64,000 bases of DNA from Phenylobacterium sp. (GTDB lineage Bacteria > Pseudomonadota > Alphaproteobacteria > Caulobacterales > Caulobacteraceae). Of the stretch, positions 1 to 9,966 are shown piece after piece; within the stretch, counting starts at the first letter, position 1; each line of letters starts with the position of its first letter. The DNA is taken from positions 113,694 to 177,693 of the forward strand of contig NZ_JAUXVZ010000032.1 of the NCBI RefSeq assembly GCF_030680185.1. Direction: 5' to 3'. Position numbers and translations under genes: made by a program. The notes beneath the pieces were generated by a model. That model made no database searches. It was not told the DNA's origin and saw only the letters and a program-made list of their open reading frames with translations.

Positions 1-181
1 CATCCAGACCGCCACAGTGAACGCCGCCCAAGCGCTGGGCCAGGCGGGCGAGGTGGGGGTCGTGGCGCCCGGCGCCTGGGGCGACCTGATCGGCGTCAGC
101 GGCGATCCCCTGACCGACGTCACCCTGCTGGAGGCCCCGGTGTTCGTGATGAAGGGCGGCGAGACGGTGAAGGCGCCCTGA
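1..181 (+). CDS. C-terminal fragment of an amidohydrolase-family protein (5' truncated by window edge)
   Basis: Frame 2 reads ...IQTATVNAAQALGQAGEVGVVAPGAWGDLIGVSGDPLTDVTLLEAPVFVMKGGETVKAP*, typical of the C-terminus of imidazolonepropionase-like amidohydrolases. Confidence 0.75.
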   Translation, partial: IQTATVNAAQALGQAGEVGVVAPGAWGDLIGVSGDPLTDVTLLEAPVFVMKGGETVKAP

Positions 182-200
182 GGGCGTTCCACCGTCTGCC

Positions 201-857
201 CTAGACCTCGGTGATCTCGCAGGCCGCGGCGATCTCGGCCCGCAGTTCGGCTAGGCCGGCGGCGGTTTCCGCCGAGGTGGCGATCACCCGGGGGAAGGCG
301 GCCGGGCGCTTGGCGATGGCCGCCTCAGTGCGGCGGCGGACATCCTCCACCGCGGCGGGGCGCAGCTTGTCGGCCTTGGTCAGGACGATCTGATAGGAGA
401 CGGCGGCCCGGTCGAAGGCGTCCATGGGATCGCCGTCCACCTCTTTCAGGCCGTGGCGGGCGTCGATCAGCAGATAGGCGCGCTTCAGGTTCGGCCGGCC
501 GCGCAGATAGTCCCGGCCCAGGTTCTGGAACTTCTTGACCTCGGTGCGCGAGGCCCGGGCGAAGCCGTAGCCCGGCAGGTCCACCAGGCGAAGGCGTTCG
601 TCCAGCACGAAGAAGTTCACCTCGCGGGTGCGGCCCGGCGAATTGGACGCCCGCGCCAGGTGCTTGTGGCCCACCAGGGCGTTGATCAGCGAGGACTTGC
701 CCACGTTGGAGCGACCGGCGAAGGCCACTTCCGGCAGGTCCGGCGCCGGCAGGCCGTCCATGGCGACGGCCCCCATCATGAACTCCGCCTTGCGGGCGAA
801 GAGGATGCGGGCGGCCTCCAGGGCCGCGTCGTCGAAGAGTTCGTCGGGCGCGCTCAA
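201..857 (-). CDS. engB: Ribosome biogenesis GTP-binding protein YihA/YsxC (EngB)
   Basis: G1 motif [28 protein letters not shown]; adjacent to yidC. Confidence 0.95.
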   Translation of the reverse strand: MSAPDELFDDAALEAARILFARKAEFMMGAVAMDGLPAPDLPEVAFAGRSNVGKSSLINALVGHKHLARASNSPGRTREVNFFVLDERLRLVDLPGYGFARASRTEVKKFQNLGRDYLRGRPNLKRAYLLIDARHGLKEVDGDPMDAFDRAAVSYQIVLTKADKLRPAAVEDVRRRTEAAIAKRPAAFPRVIATSAETAAGLAELRAEIAAACEITEV

Positions 858-2656
858 GTGACCGCCTTCTTGCCCTTGAAGCGATTGATCAGGCTGTCGA
901 TCGGGTTATCGACCTGGAAGCGGCGCATGATGATGTACTGCTGGCCGATGGTCAGGATGTTGTTCCAGATCCAGTAGATCAGCAGGCCCGCGGCGAACGG
1001 CGCCATGATGAAGGTGAACATGATCGGCATCAGCTGGAAAATCCGCTGCTGAATCGGATCGGTGGCCGGCGGGTTCATGGCCGTGGTCAGCCACATGGTG
1101 AAGCCGTAGAGCAGCGGCAGCACGCCCAGATGCAGCGGGCCGTTCAGGAAGCCGCCGATCAGCGGGACTGTGCCGGGGTCCCACGGGATGGCGCCGAACA
1201 GGTTGAAGATGGTCGTCGGGTCCCGCGACGAGAGATCCTGGATCCAGCCATAGAAGGGAGCGTGCCGCATCTCGATGGTGACGGTCAGCACCTTATAGAG
1301 GGCGTAGAAGACGGGAATCTGCACCAGCATGGGCAGGCAGCCGGTCAGCGGATTGATCTTTTCCGTCTTGTAGAGGCCCAGAAGCTCCTGCTGCTGCTTG
1401 GCCGGGTCGTCCTTGTACTTCTTGCGCAGTTCCTCGATCTGAGGCTGCACCTTCTTCATCTTGGTCAGGGATTCGTAGCTCTTGTTGGCCAGCGGGAAGA
1501 AGATCAGCTTGACCACGACGGTCAGGGCCAGGATCGCCAGGCCGACATTGCCGATGTGCTGATAGATGAAGTGCAGGAAGCTGAAGAGCGGCCGGGTCAG
1601 GAACCAGAAGTTGCCCCAGTCGACGGCGGCGTCCAGCCGGGGAATGTTGAGGTCGGTCTCATAGGCCTTGAGCACCGGCACGGTCTTGGCGCCGGCGAAG
1701 AAGTGGGTGGTCTCGGTGATCTGGCGGCCAGAGGCGATGGTCCGGGGCTGGCCCACATAGTTGGCCTCGAAGATCTCCACCGGCCCGGCGCGGGTGACGC
1801 GGAACTCGCCCTTCAGGGTCTCGTCCTGGTCGGGGATCAGGGCCGCGAGCCAGTACTTGTCGGTGATGCCGAGCCAGCCGCCCTGGGAGGTGACCTCGGG
1901 TCCGCCGTCCTTGGCCCACTTGTTGTACTTCACCAGGCGAAGCTCCTCGCCCAGCCAGCCGACCGCGCCTTCGTGCACGATCTGGTTCTTGCCGAGGTCG
2001 GCCGGGATGCCCTGACGCTGCACCGAGCCATAGGGGGCCAGGGTCACCGAGCCCTCGCCGGTATTGGCCACCGTGTCGGTCACGGTGAACATGTAGCGGT
2101 CGTCCACCGAGATCTGGCGGGTGAAGGTCAGGCCCTGGCCATTGGTGTGGCGAAGGGTGACCGGCGAGTCGGGCGCGAGGCGATCGCCCTCGACCAGGGT
2201 CCAGCGGGTGTCAGGCGTGGGCAGGCCGGTGAGGTTGGCCCCGGTCCAGCCGAACTCGGCGAACCAGGCATATTCCGCGCCCTCGGGGCGCAGCAGCTCG
2301 ACGGGGTCGGCGTCGGAATCAACGCTGACCTTGTAGTTGTTGAGGAACAGGTCATCGATCCGCGCGCCACGCAGGGCGATGGAGCCGGTCAGAGAGGGCG
2401 TCGCCACCGGCACCCGGGCGGTGCGCGCCACGACGGTGGCGCGGTCAGCCATCTGCGCCGGTCCCGAGGGCAGAGCGGGGTCGCGGCCGACCGGATTTGT
2501 CCCGGGCGCCACAGGCGCGTCCGCGGCGGCGGCCCGGGCGGCCTCGGCCTGCTGGCGCCTGGCCGCCGGCTCGATCACCAGGAACTGGTAGACCACCAGC
2601 ACGATGATGGCGCTGACCACGAACAGGATCGTGTTGCGGGTGTTGTCATTTTGCAT
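854..2656 (-). CDS. yidC: Membrane protein insertase YidC/Oxa1
   Basis: 600 aa; N-terminal TM, periplasmic domain, C-terminal Oxa1 domain ([32 protein letters not shown]...[23 protein letters not shown]). Confidence 0.98.
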   Translation of the reverse strand: MQNDNTRNTILFVVSAIIVLVVYQFLVIEPAARRQQAEAARAAAADAPVAPGTNPVGRDPALPSGPAQMADRATVVARTARVPVATPSLTGSIALRGARIDDLFLNNYKVSVDSDADPVELLRPEGAEYAWFAEFGWTGANLTGLPTPDTRWTLVEGDRLAPDSPVTLRHTNGQGLTFTRQISVDDRYMFTVTDTVANTGEGSVTLAPYGSVQRQGIPADLGKNQIVHEGAVGWLGEELRLVKYNKWAKDGGPEVTSQGGWLGITDKYWLAALIPDQDETLKGEFRVTRAGPVEIFEANYVGQPRTIASGRQITETTHFFAGAKTVPVLKAYETDLNIPRLDAAVDWGNFWFLTRPLFSFLHFIYQHIGNVGLAILALTVVVKLIFFPLANKSYESLTKMKKVQPQIEELRKKYKDDPAKQQQELLGLYKTEKINPLTGCLPMLVQIPVFYALYKVLTVTIEMRHAPFYGWIQDLSSRDPTTIFNLFGAIPWDPGTVPLIGGFLNGPLHLGVLPLLYGFTMWLTTAMNPPATDPIQQRIFQLMPIMFTFIMAPFAAGLLIYWIWNNILTIGQQYIIMRRFQVDNPIDSLINRFKGKKAVT

Positions 2657-2669
2657 GGAGTCAGCGCGC

Positions 2670-3068
2670 TCAGGCGGGAGGAGGGGTTGCGGTCGCAGAC
2701 GGACGCGCCTGCCGGTCGCTTTCGGTGGCGAGGCTTATCAGCGCGCTTTTCACATCGTCAAGCAAACGCGGCCAGGCCCGGGCCGGCGCGCCGCTTCGGG
2801 CGATGAGAACATAGTCGAATCCGGGGCGCGCCAGGCTCGGTAGAATCTCGTGGGCGGCGGCCCGCATGCGGCGCTTGGCGCGGTTGCGGACCACAGCGCC
2901 GCCCACCTTGCGGGTGGCGGTGAAGCCGACGCGGACCAGGGCCGTGTCATCGGCCCGGTCGCGGGCCTGGACGACCACGGCGCCCCTCGCGCACGAAAAC
3001 GCCCGCGCGGCGGCCAGAAAGTCTGGACGCTTACGCAGGCGCTCGATCTTGATGGGGGCGTCGGTCAC
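2670..3068 (-). CDS. rnpA: Ribonuclease P protein component
   Basis: [11 protein letters not shown]...[26 protein letters not shown] signature; between rpmH and yidC. Confidence 0.95.
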   Translation of the reverse strand: MTDAPIKIERLRKRPDFLAAARAFSCARGAVVVQARDRADDTALVRVGFTATRKVGGAVVRNRAKRRMRAAAHEILPSLARPGFDYVLIARSGAPARAWPRLLDDVKSALISLATESDRQARPSATATPPPA

Positions 3069-3103
3069 GCCGACACCTCGATTCTGCCGCTCAGCGAACG
3101 CCC

Positions 3104-3238
3104 TTAGGCGCTCAGACGCTTGCGGCCCTTGGCGCGGCGGCGCTGAATGACCTTTTGGCCATTCTTGGTGGCCATGCGCGCGCGGTAGCCGTGACGGCGC
3201 TTACGCACGAGTCGCGACGGCTGATATGTCCGCTTCAC
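3104..3238 (-). CDS. rpmH: 50S ribosomal protein L34 (GTG start), absent from the supplied ORF track because it is under 60 aa
   Basis: Reverse-strand translation [44 protein letters not shown], 44 aa. Confidence 0.97.
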   Translation of the reverse strand: MKRTYQPSRLVRKRRHGYRARMATKNGQKVIQRRRAKGRKRLSA

Positions 3239-3331
3239 GTTGTTGGCTCCAGCTCAGAAAAACGAGGCGCGGAGATACGCCAACCACCTGGCCCCGTCAA
3301 CCGCTCGGCTGCGGAAAAGGCCGAATGTCCC

Positions 3332-4081
3332 TCAATTGGCCAGGGTCATGATGATCGGCCCGTTGCGGGTGGCGACCAGGGTGTGCTCGTACTGCACCGC
3401 CGGACCGCCGCCGGTGGGGCGCAATGTCCACCCATCGTCCAACTCGTCCACCCAGTCTTCGCCCAGCGCCAGGAAGGGCTCGATGGTGAAGACCAGGCCT
3501 TCGGTGATCTGGCGGCGATCGCCCGGCTCGTACCAGGTGGGGATGCTCTCAGGCTCCTCGTGCAGGGACCGGCCGACCCCGTGGCTGGCGAGGTTGCGGA
3601 TCAGGCTGTAGCCGTTCTGCCGGGCGAAGCCCTCGATGCTGCGGCCGATGGCGTTCAGCGGCGCGCCGGGCCGCACCGCGCGGATGCCGCTCCACATGGC
3701 GCGGCGACCATCGCGGCACAGACGCTCCACCTTGCGGGACACCGGCGGCACGGCGAAGCTGGCGCCGGTGTCGCCGAAATAGCCGTCGAGCTCGGCGGAG
3801 ACGTCGATATTCACCAGATCGCCGGCGACGATCTTCTGCTCGCCGGGGATGCCGTGGGCGACGTCTGGCCCCACCGAGATGCAGGTGGCGCCGGGAAAGC
3901 CGTAGGTGAGCTCAGGCGCAGGCCTCGCGCCTTCCGCCTCCAGCAGGCGTCGGCCGATCCCGTCCAGCTCGGCGGTGGTCATGCCAGGCTCCAGCGCCTT
4001 GCCCATGGCCTCGAGGGTCTGGGCGACCAGTCGGCCGATGATCCTGAGCTTTTCCAGATCTTCCTGGCTGTTGATGGTCAT
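3332..4081 (-). CDS. map: Type I methionine aminopeptidase
   Basis: GDLVNIDVSAELDGYFGDTGASF, SHGVGRSLHEEP, FTIEPFLALG motifs. Confidence 0.95.
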   Translation of the reverse strand: MTINSQEDLEKLRIIGRLVAQTLEAMGKALEPGMTTAELDGIGRRLLEAEGARPAPELTYGFPGATCISVGPDVAHGIPGEQKIVAGDLVNIDVSAELDGYFGDTGASFAVPPVSRKVERLCRDGRRAMWSGIRAVRPGAPLNAIGRSIEGFARQNGYSLIRNLASHGVGRSLHEEPESIPTWYEPGDRRQITEGLVFTIEPFLALGEDWVDELDDGWTLRPTGGGPAVQYEHTLVATRNGPIIMTLAN

Positions 4082-4107
4082 GGCGGTCTTTCGTCGAGGA
4101 TGTGGCG

Positions 4108-5091
4108 TCAGAGATCGGGACGAATGACGGCTTTGCCAACCACCTGGCGCAGAGCCAGGCTGTCGAAGGCGGCGCGCCAGTCGGCCAGGGGATATTCGGC
4201 ATGGACCCGCGGGGTGACCTGGCCGGCCTGCGCCAGGGCCCAGATCGCCGCCTGGTTCTCACGCCCCTTGTCAGGAAACTGGCGGCCATACTCGCCGGCG
4301 CGAACGCCCATCAGGGAGAAGCCCTTGATCAGCGCCAGGTTGACCGGCAGCACGGGCAGCCGGCCGGAGGTGAAACCGATGGACAGCAGCCGGCCGTCGA
4401 AGGCGATGCAGCGCACGCTCTCGTCGAACACGTCGCCGCCCACGGGATCATAGATGATGTCGGCCCCGCGGCCGCCGGTGATCGCCTTGACCGCCTCGCG
4501 GAAGCCGCCGGTGACATTGACCGTCGCGTCCGGGCCATAGGCGTCGGCGACAATGGCCAGCTTCGCGTCCGAGGCCGAGGCGGCGATGACCTTGCAGCCC
4601 AGGTGACGGGCGAGATCGACGGCCGCCAGGCCCACCCCGCCGGCCGCCCCATGCACCAGCACCCACTCGCCGGGCTCGGCCCGGGCGCGGCGCACCAGCG
4701 ACACATAGGCGGTGAGATAGGCCGTGGCGTAGCCCGCGGCCTGGCTGAAGGAGAGGCGCTCAGGCTTGCGGCGCAGGCCCTTGGCCGGGGTGACGGCAAA
4801 TTCGGAGAAGCCGCCGATCCGCGCGCCGCCGACGACGGCCTCGCCGATCTGGAAGTCCTCGACGCCCTCGCCCAGGGCCTCGACCTCGCCCGCGATCTCC
4901 ATGCCGGGAATGAAGGGCAGGGCGGGCTTGTGCTGATACTCGCCGCGGGTCTGCAGCAGGTCGGGGAAGTTCACCGCTGCGGCCCGCACCCGCACCAGCA
5001 CCTCGCCAGGCCCTGGGGCGGGCGTCTCGACCTCCTTCAGGACGCAGCCGCCATAGTCGGCCGCCAGTTCCTCGACCAGCAGGGCGCGCAT
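4108..5091 (-). CDS. NADPH:quinone oxidoreductase family protein (zinc-independent MDR)
   Basis: MRALLVEELA...PGMEIAGEVEALGEGV...VLVHGAAGGVGLAAVDLARHLG. Confidence 0.9.
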   Translation of the reverse strand: MRALLVEELAADYGGCVLKEVETPAPGPGEVLVRVRAAAVNFPDLLQTRGEYQHKPALPFIPGMEIAGEVEALGEGVEDFQIGEAVVGGARIGGFSEFAVTPAKGLRRKPERLSFSQAAGYATAYLTAYVSLVRRARAEPGEWVLVHGAAGGVGLAAVDLARHLGCKVIAASASDAKLAIVADAYGPDATVNVTGGFREAVKAITGGRGADIIYDPVGGDVFDESVRCIAFDGRLLSIGFTSGRLPVLPVNLALIKGFSLMGVRAGEYGRQFPDKGRENQAAIWALAQAGQVTPRVHAEYPLADWRAAFDSLALRQVVGKAVIRPDL

Positions 5092-5723
5092 CAGCGGTCT
5101 TCCGCCGGTTGCGCCTGGGGCAGGCCCTTGAGGCCCGAGAGGATGAGGGCGGTGGAGAAGGCCGTGGCGCCGTCCACGTCGACGGGGCGGCGGTTCAGCA
5201 TCTGGTCGCCCACCTCGCGGGCGATGGCGATGCAGGCGGCGGCCAGATAGTCGGCGTCGGCGGCCGGCACCCCGCCGCGGGCGATGGCGTCCAGGATGGC
5301 GGCGCGCACCTCGCTGAACACCGCCTCCATCTCCGGGGTCTGACCCTGGACGTGCAGGTGCTCCTCGGCCGGTCGCCGGGCGGCCCAGTTCTGGTATTCG
5401 TCTGCGAGGAACCGGAAATAGGCCCGCAGGGCGGCGCGCAAAAAGCTTTCGAAGTCGTCGTTCTGGCTGCGCAGGGCCTTCAGGATCGGGCCGAACCGCC
5501 GGGCGCCGTCGTCGGCCAGGGCGGCGAACACCTCCTCCTTCGATTTGAAGTAGTTATAGAAGGTGCCGGCGGCGAGGCCGGTCCGGCGAATGATGTCGCG
5601 CACCGTGCAAGGTTCGTAGCCGATCTCACCGAACACCTCGCGCGCGGCGTCCAATATGGCGGTCCGGTTCTGGACCTTGGTCTTGGCGCGCTTTCCGGCC
5701 GGGAGAATGGCGAGCTGGGACAT
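5091..5723 (-). CDS. TetR/AcrR family transcriptional regulator
   Basis: N-terminal HTH: RTAILDAAREVFGEIGYEPCTVRDIIRRTGLAAGTFYNYFKSKEEVF. Confidence 0.93.
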   Translation of the reverse strand: MSQLAILPAGKRAKTKVQNRTAILDAAREVFGEIGYEPCTVRDIIRRTGLAAGTFYNYFKSKEEVFAALADDGARRFGPILKALRSQNDDFESFLRAALRAYFRFLADEYQNWAARRPAEEHLHVQGQTPEMEAVFSEVRAAILDAIARGGVPAADADYLAAACIAIAREVGDQMLNRRPVDVDGATAFSTALILSGLKGLPQAQPAEDR

Positions 5724-5863
5724 GCGACTCCGTACGCAAAACTGACGGGTGTCATTCTAGGCCGTGGTATTGGCCAGCGCCACTGGTCTGACGCACGTGG
5801 TCGTCAGGCCCCTGATATTCAGGCCGCCCGCTTGCCCCTTGGGCGCCGCAGGGCCGGGCTGGG

Positions 5864-6253
5864 TCAGACGGCGGGTGCGCCGCCGCCGCCAGGGCCGCAG
5901 CCCAGCCGGCATTGCCCCCAGGCCTGGGGGCATTCGTCGGAGGCGTTATCGGCCAGGCAGAAATAATAGGTCTGGGCGCAGGACATCCGGCAGGCCTGGG
6001 CGTCTGGCGGCGGGGGGGACGACATCAGCACAGGTCCCGCCAGGGGGCGCAGATTCAGGTCGATCGTCCCCGGCGCCGACGTGGCTTCGCCCGCCGCGCC
6101 GGCGGCTCCTGAAGCCTCGGGGGCCAGGTCGCCGGCCCCCCGCAGGCCAAGGGCGCCCGCGCCCGGCCGAGACAGGTCCAGGCGTCCGTCCGTCTGGGCA
6201 GACGCCGGGAGACCCGTCAGTGCGGCCAGCAGAAGGGCGAGGGCGAGACGCAT
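5864..6253 (-). CDS. Secreted six-cysteine protein, function unknown
   Basis: Signal peptide MRLALALLLAALTGLPASAQ; C-terminal Cx3Cx6Cx8Cx6Cx3C motif. Confidence 0.7.
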   Translation of the reverse strand: MRLALALLLAALTGLPASAQTDGRLDLSRPGAGALGLRGAGDLAPEASGAAGAAGEATSAPGTIDLNLRPLAGPVLMSSPPPPDAQACRMSCAQTYYFCLADNASDECPQAWGQCRLGCGPGGGGAPAV

Positions 6254-6276
6254 GACGCCATCCTGGCCCCCAGCCG

Positions 6277-6292
6277 TTAAGGCCCGATTAAC
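6277..6292. promoter_or_regulatory. Candidate CtrA binding site TTAA-N7-TTAAC
   Basis: ttaaggcccgattaac, exact match to the full CtrA consensus, just upstream of the 6253 start codon. Confidence 0.5.
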
Positions 6293-6313
6293 CACGTTCT
6301 CGCCCGGGCCTGT

Positions 6314-7231
6314 TCAGACGGTGCGTTGGGCGCGGTCCTTCTCGTTGGTGGTCTGGATCGCCTTGCGGGCGGCCTGCCACTCATCGTCGCCCCAGGCGCG
6401 CAGGCGCGAGAAGTTGCCGCCGGTGGCCTGCCAGGACGCTCCGTCGATGGCGATGGTCTGGCCGTTCACATAGGCCGACAGGGGATGCAGCAGATAGACG
6501 GCCAGATTGGCCAGTTCGCGCATGTCGCCGACCCGGCCCATGGGGTTGCTGCTCATGTCGCCATAGGCGCCGCCGGTCTCCTCGCCCTGGCTGGGATTGA
6601 GCCGCGCGCTCATGCCCTCGGTGGGGAAGGGACCCGGCGCGATATTGTTGAAGCGGATGCCGTAGGAGCCCCATTCCACAGCGAGCGACTGGCTCATGGC
6701 CGCAATGCCCGCCTTCGACATGGCCGAGGGCACCGTGTAGGGGCCGCCGTTCCAGATCCAGGTGACCAGGATGGAGACGACCGAGGCCTTGCGGCCCTCG
6801 GCGATCCAGCGCTTGCCGCAGCCCTGGGTGACGAAGAAGGCGCCGCGGAAGACGATGTTGGAGATGGCGTCGAAGCCCCGGGGCGAGAGGTCCTCGGTGC
6901 GGCTGATGAAGTTGCCCGCCGCATTGTTGACCAGACCGGTCAGGGCGCCGCCGTCAGCCCAGATGGCGTCCAGCATGGCCTCGATGGCGTCGGGCACGCG
7001 GATGTCGCAGGCCAGGCCCACGCACTTGCCGCCGTGGGCCGCCATCAGTTCGCTGGCGGTCGCCTCCACCACGCCGCCGCGCCGGCCGCAGATATAGACC
7101 TCGGCGCCCAGCATCAGGCAGGCCTCCGCCATCACCTTGCCCAGCCCCGTGCCGCCGCCGGTGATCAGGATCCGTTCGCCCGCCATCAGGCCGGGGCGGA
7201 ACATCAGGTCGTCCATCGAAAACTGGGCCAT
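6314..7231 (-). CDS. SDR-family oxidoreductase (2,4-dienoyl-CoA reductase-like)
   Basis: GERILITGGGTGLGKVMAEACLMLGAEVYICGR; NNAAGNF; start set at MAQFSMDD. Longer ORF to 7345 also possible. Confidence 0.88.
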   Translation of the reverse strand: MAQFSMDDLMFRPGLMAGERILITGGGTGLGKVMAEACLMLGAEVYICGRRGGVVEATASELMAAHGGKCVGLACDIRVPDAIEAMLDAIWADGGALTGLVNNAAGNFISRTEDLSPRGFDAISNIVFRGAFFVTQGCGKRWIAEGRKASVVSILVTWIWNGGPYTVPSAMSKAGIAAMSQSLAVEWGSYGIRFNNIAPGPFPTEGMSARLNPSQGEETGGAYGDMSSNPMGRVGDMRELANLAVYLLHPLSAYVNGQTIAIDGASWQATGGNFSRLRAWGDDEWQAARKAIQTTNEKDRAQRTV

Positions 7232-7378
7232 GGGGCGTCTTCCGCTGTTTTCGACACTGCGGACCTGTGACGCCTCGTCGGTCAAGCCCCGGCGTCGGCC
7301 GAGGTTCATGTGCTGAAAACGAAAGAAGCGCGCGGGGGGCCGCACGCTTCGATCAGCTCAGTCGGTCAGGGAAGGGCC

Positions 7379-9319
7379 TTAGAACTCTTCCCAGCCCTCT
7401 TCCTGGGCGGCGGGCGCCAGGGCCAGGGCTGTGGCGCCTCGGGTCGCGGCGCGGGGCGCTGCGGCCGGTCGGGGCGCAGCCCGCGGGGCGGGGGCTGCCG
7501 AGCGATAGGCGGCGGGCTGGCCGGCCGAAACCCTGAACCGTCCCACCAGCTTGGCGAGTTCGCGGGACTCATCGGCCAGGACGCGGCTGGCGGCGGTGGA
7601 CTGCTCGACCATGGCGGCGTTCTGCTGGGTCACGTGGTCCATCTCATTGACCGCCGTATTGACCTGGGCCAGGCCCAGCGCCTCCTCCTTGGCCGAGGCG
7701 GCGATCTCGCTGACCAGCCCGTTGATCTCGGTCACCTGGGACACGATCCGCTCCAGGGCCTTGCCCGTCTCGCCCACCAGGCCGACCCCTTGGGACACCT
7801 GTTCGGTCGAGGCGCTGATCAGGGCCTTGATCTCCTTGGCCGCCTCGGCCGAGCGCTGGGCGAGCGCCCGCACCTCGGAGGCGACCACGGCGAAGCCGCG
7901 GCCGGCGTCGCCGGCCCGGGCGGCCTCGACCCCGGCGTTCAGGGCCAGCAGGTTGGTCTGGAAGGCGATCTCGTCGATCACCCCGATGATCTGGCTGATC
8001 TGGGCTGAGGACTGTTCGATCTGGCCCATGGCGGCCACCGCGCGGCGGACGACTTCACCGGAGCGCTCGGCGTCGGCCCGGGCCGAGGTGACGGCTTCCC
8101 GACCCTGATCGGCGCTGCTGGAGGTTTTCTGGACGGTCGCGGTGATCTCGTCGAGGGCCGCGGCGGTCTCTTCGAGGGTGGCGGCCTGATGCTCGGTGCG
8201 GCGGGACAGGTCGTCGGCGCCCGACGAGATTTCGGTCGCCCCAGAGGTGATCGCGCCGGTGGTCGAGGCGATGGCCCCCATGACGTCTTCCAGCTTGGCC
8301 ACGGCGGCGTTGAAGTCGTCGCGGAGCTTTTGATATTCGCCGGGGAAGTCGGTCTCCAGTCGATAGGTGAGGTCGCCGTCGGCCAGGTGCGACAGGGCCC
8401 GAGCCAGCTCGCCGACCACGCGCGCCTGCTCCTCGGCCACGGCGGCGGCGGCCTCGGCGCTCTGGCGGCGGGACTCTTCGGCGGACTGGCGGGAGGATTC
8501 CTGGTCGGCCCGCAGCTGTTCCATCTGGATCTGGTTGTCGCGGAACACGGTCAGCGAGCCGACGATGGCGCCGAGCTCATCCTTGCGGGCCAGGACGTCG
8601 AGATTGACCTCGTTGTCGCCGCGGGACAGGCGCTCGGTGGCGCCGGCGATGCGCTTGACCGCCCGGCGCATGGTCAGCACCGACATCAGCGCCAGGGCGC
8701 CGGCCGCCAGCAGGGTGATCAGGACCACCGCGATGGTGACATTGCGGGCCAGGGCCGCACGGGCCTCGCTGGCCGCAGCCCGGGCGTCGGTCGCCGCCTG
8801 GGTCTCGGCGACGATGGCGCCCAGATTGGCGGTCATCTCCGTATACTGTTCTTCGAAGGGCGCGGCGAAGCTCGCAGCGGTGGTGAAGTCCACCGAGAGC
8901 AAGGCGGCGATGATGTCCAGCGCCTCGCGGGTCTCTGTCAGGTCCTGGATCAGGGTGTCGAAGGCCGCCTGCTGGCTGGCCGGCGCGGTGGCCTTGGCGG
9001 TGGCCGCATCGGCGGCGATGGCGTCCACCTCGGCGAGCATCTGCTGGGCCTGGGCGTCGATGGTCTCGACCTCGAGGGCCGCGGCCTGCTTGGTCAGGAG
9101 GAAGTAGAGCTGGCCATGAACGGCGTTGATCCGTTCAGAAATCTGCTGGATCCGCAGGCTGTTAGGCATGTCGGTGTGAACCACCTGCTGCAAGGCCCTG
9201 GTCTGGGCCTGCTGCATATAAATGGTCCCGCCCGCAACGGCGGCGAGCATGAGCAAGGCGAAGGCCGGCGCGAAGCCGATCTTCACGATCAAAGGTAAGT
9301 CCACAAGCCGAAAGCGCAT
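7379..9319 (-). CDS. Methyl-accepting chemotaxis protein (two TM, HAMP, signalling domain)
   Basis: Hairpin core IIGVIDEIAFQTNLLALNAGVEAARAGDAGRGFAVVASEVRALAQRSAEAAKEIK. Confidence 0.95.
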   Translation of the reverse strand: MRFRLVDLPLIVKIGFAPAFALLMLAAVAGGTIYMQQAQTRALQQVVHTDMPNSLRIQQISERINAVHGQLYFLLTKQAAALEVETIDAQAQQMLAEVDAIAADAATAKATAPASQQAAFDTLIQDLTETREALDIIAALLSVDFTTAASFAAPFEEQYTEMTANLGAIVAETQAATDARAAASEARAALARNVTIAVVLITLLAAGALALMSVLTMRRAVKRIAGATERLSRGDNEVNLDVLARKDELGAIVGSLTVFRDNQIQMEQLRADQESSRQSAEESRRQSAEAAAAVAEEQARVVGELARALSHLADGDLTYRLETDFPGEYQKLRDDFNAAVAKLEDVMGAIASTTGAITSGATEISSGADDLSRRTEHQAATLEETAAALDEITATVQKTSSSADQGREAVTSARADAERSGEVVRRAVAAMGQIEQSSAQISQIIGVIDEIAFQTNLLALNAGVEAARAGDAGRGFAVVASEVRALAQRSAEAAKEIKALISASTEQVSQGVGLVGETGKALERIVSQVTEINGLVSEIAASAKEEALGLAQVNTAVNEMDHVTQQNAAMVEQSTAASRVLADESRELAKLVGRFRVSAGQPAAYRSAAPAPRAAPRPAAAPRAATRGATALALAPAAQEEGWEEF

Positions 9320-9590
9320 CGCTGTTCCATCCCCCTGACAGGCCTGAATTTCCTATCCAGCCAGGGCATAATGAACGGCAGGTTGCTAACAGTTCCTCAC
9401 CGAGGGTTGCATCAGCGCCGTCGTTCGCCCGCGGCCGCGCCTATATAGAGACGGGCAAGTGAAGGCGATGGCGTTTACCCAAAGAGATTATGGTTTATGT
9501 TTATTTACTATCGTTTTCTTGGATGGATTAGACAATTTTAACCTGAATCCCCGATGGTGCTCTCACTTCCGGTCTAGAAGGAGTGGGTAG

Positions 9591-9896
9591 GTGAAAAAGA
9601 TCATCGCAATCGGTGGGGGCCTCTTCGTGAGCCTCGTTCTGGCGAACGCCTCTGTGGCGGCTTCGTTTGAAGAAAGCATGGCTCGTTGTCTGTCGAAGCA
9701 CGCCAATACGCGTGAAGCGGCGACGGTCATGCTGGAATGCAGTGCTGACGGCGGCAAGCTGTCGGGCTGCAAGGTTCTGCAGGACAGCGCTGCCGGCAAG
9801 GGTTTCGACAAGGCCGCGCTCTGCGTCGCCGAAGTCCTGCCCATGGGCGCCAAGACGGGCCAGGTGAAGGTCCCGATGCGGTTCCCTGGCAGCTAA
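9591..9896 (+). CDS. Small secreted protein with TonB-C-terminal-like domain (GTG start)
   Basis: Signal peptide MKKIIAIGGGLFVSLVLANASVAA; LSGCKVLQDSAAGKGFDKAALCVAEVL...VKVPMRF resembles the TonB C-terminal pattern. Confidence 0.6.
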   Translation: MKKIIAIGGGLFVSLVLANASVAASFEESMARCLSKHANTREAATVMLECSADGGKLSGCKVLQDSAAGKGFDKAALCVAEVLPMGAKTGQVKVPMRFPGS

Positions 9897-9926
9897 GCCA
9901 GACAGTTTCGTATTCTTACGATCTAA

Positions 9927-9957
9927 CGCTCCCGCGTCCTGCGCGGGGGCGTTTTTT
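9927..9957 (+). terminator. Rho-independent terminator
   Basis: Inverted repeat CGCTCCCGCG-TCCTG-CGCGGGGGCG followed by TTTTTT. Confidence 0.85.
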
Positions 9958-9966
9958 CTTTGACGG

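Noticed and set aside
1130-2806. 558-aa plus-strand ORF opposite yidC/rnpA
   Set aside because: Low-complexity Gly/Gln/His/Arg-rich translation without domain motifs, antisense to a certain gene; high-GC frame artefact.
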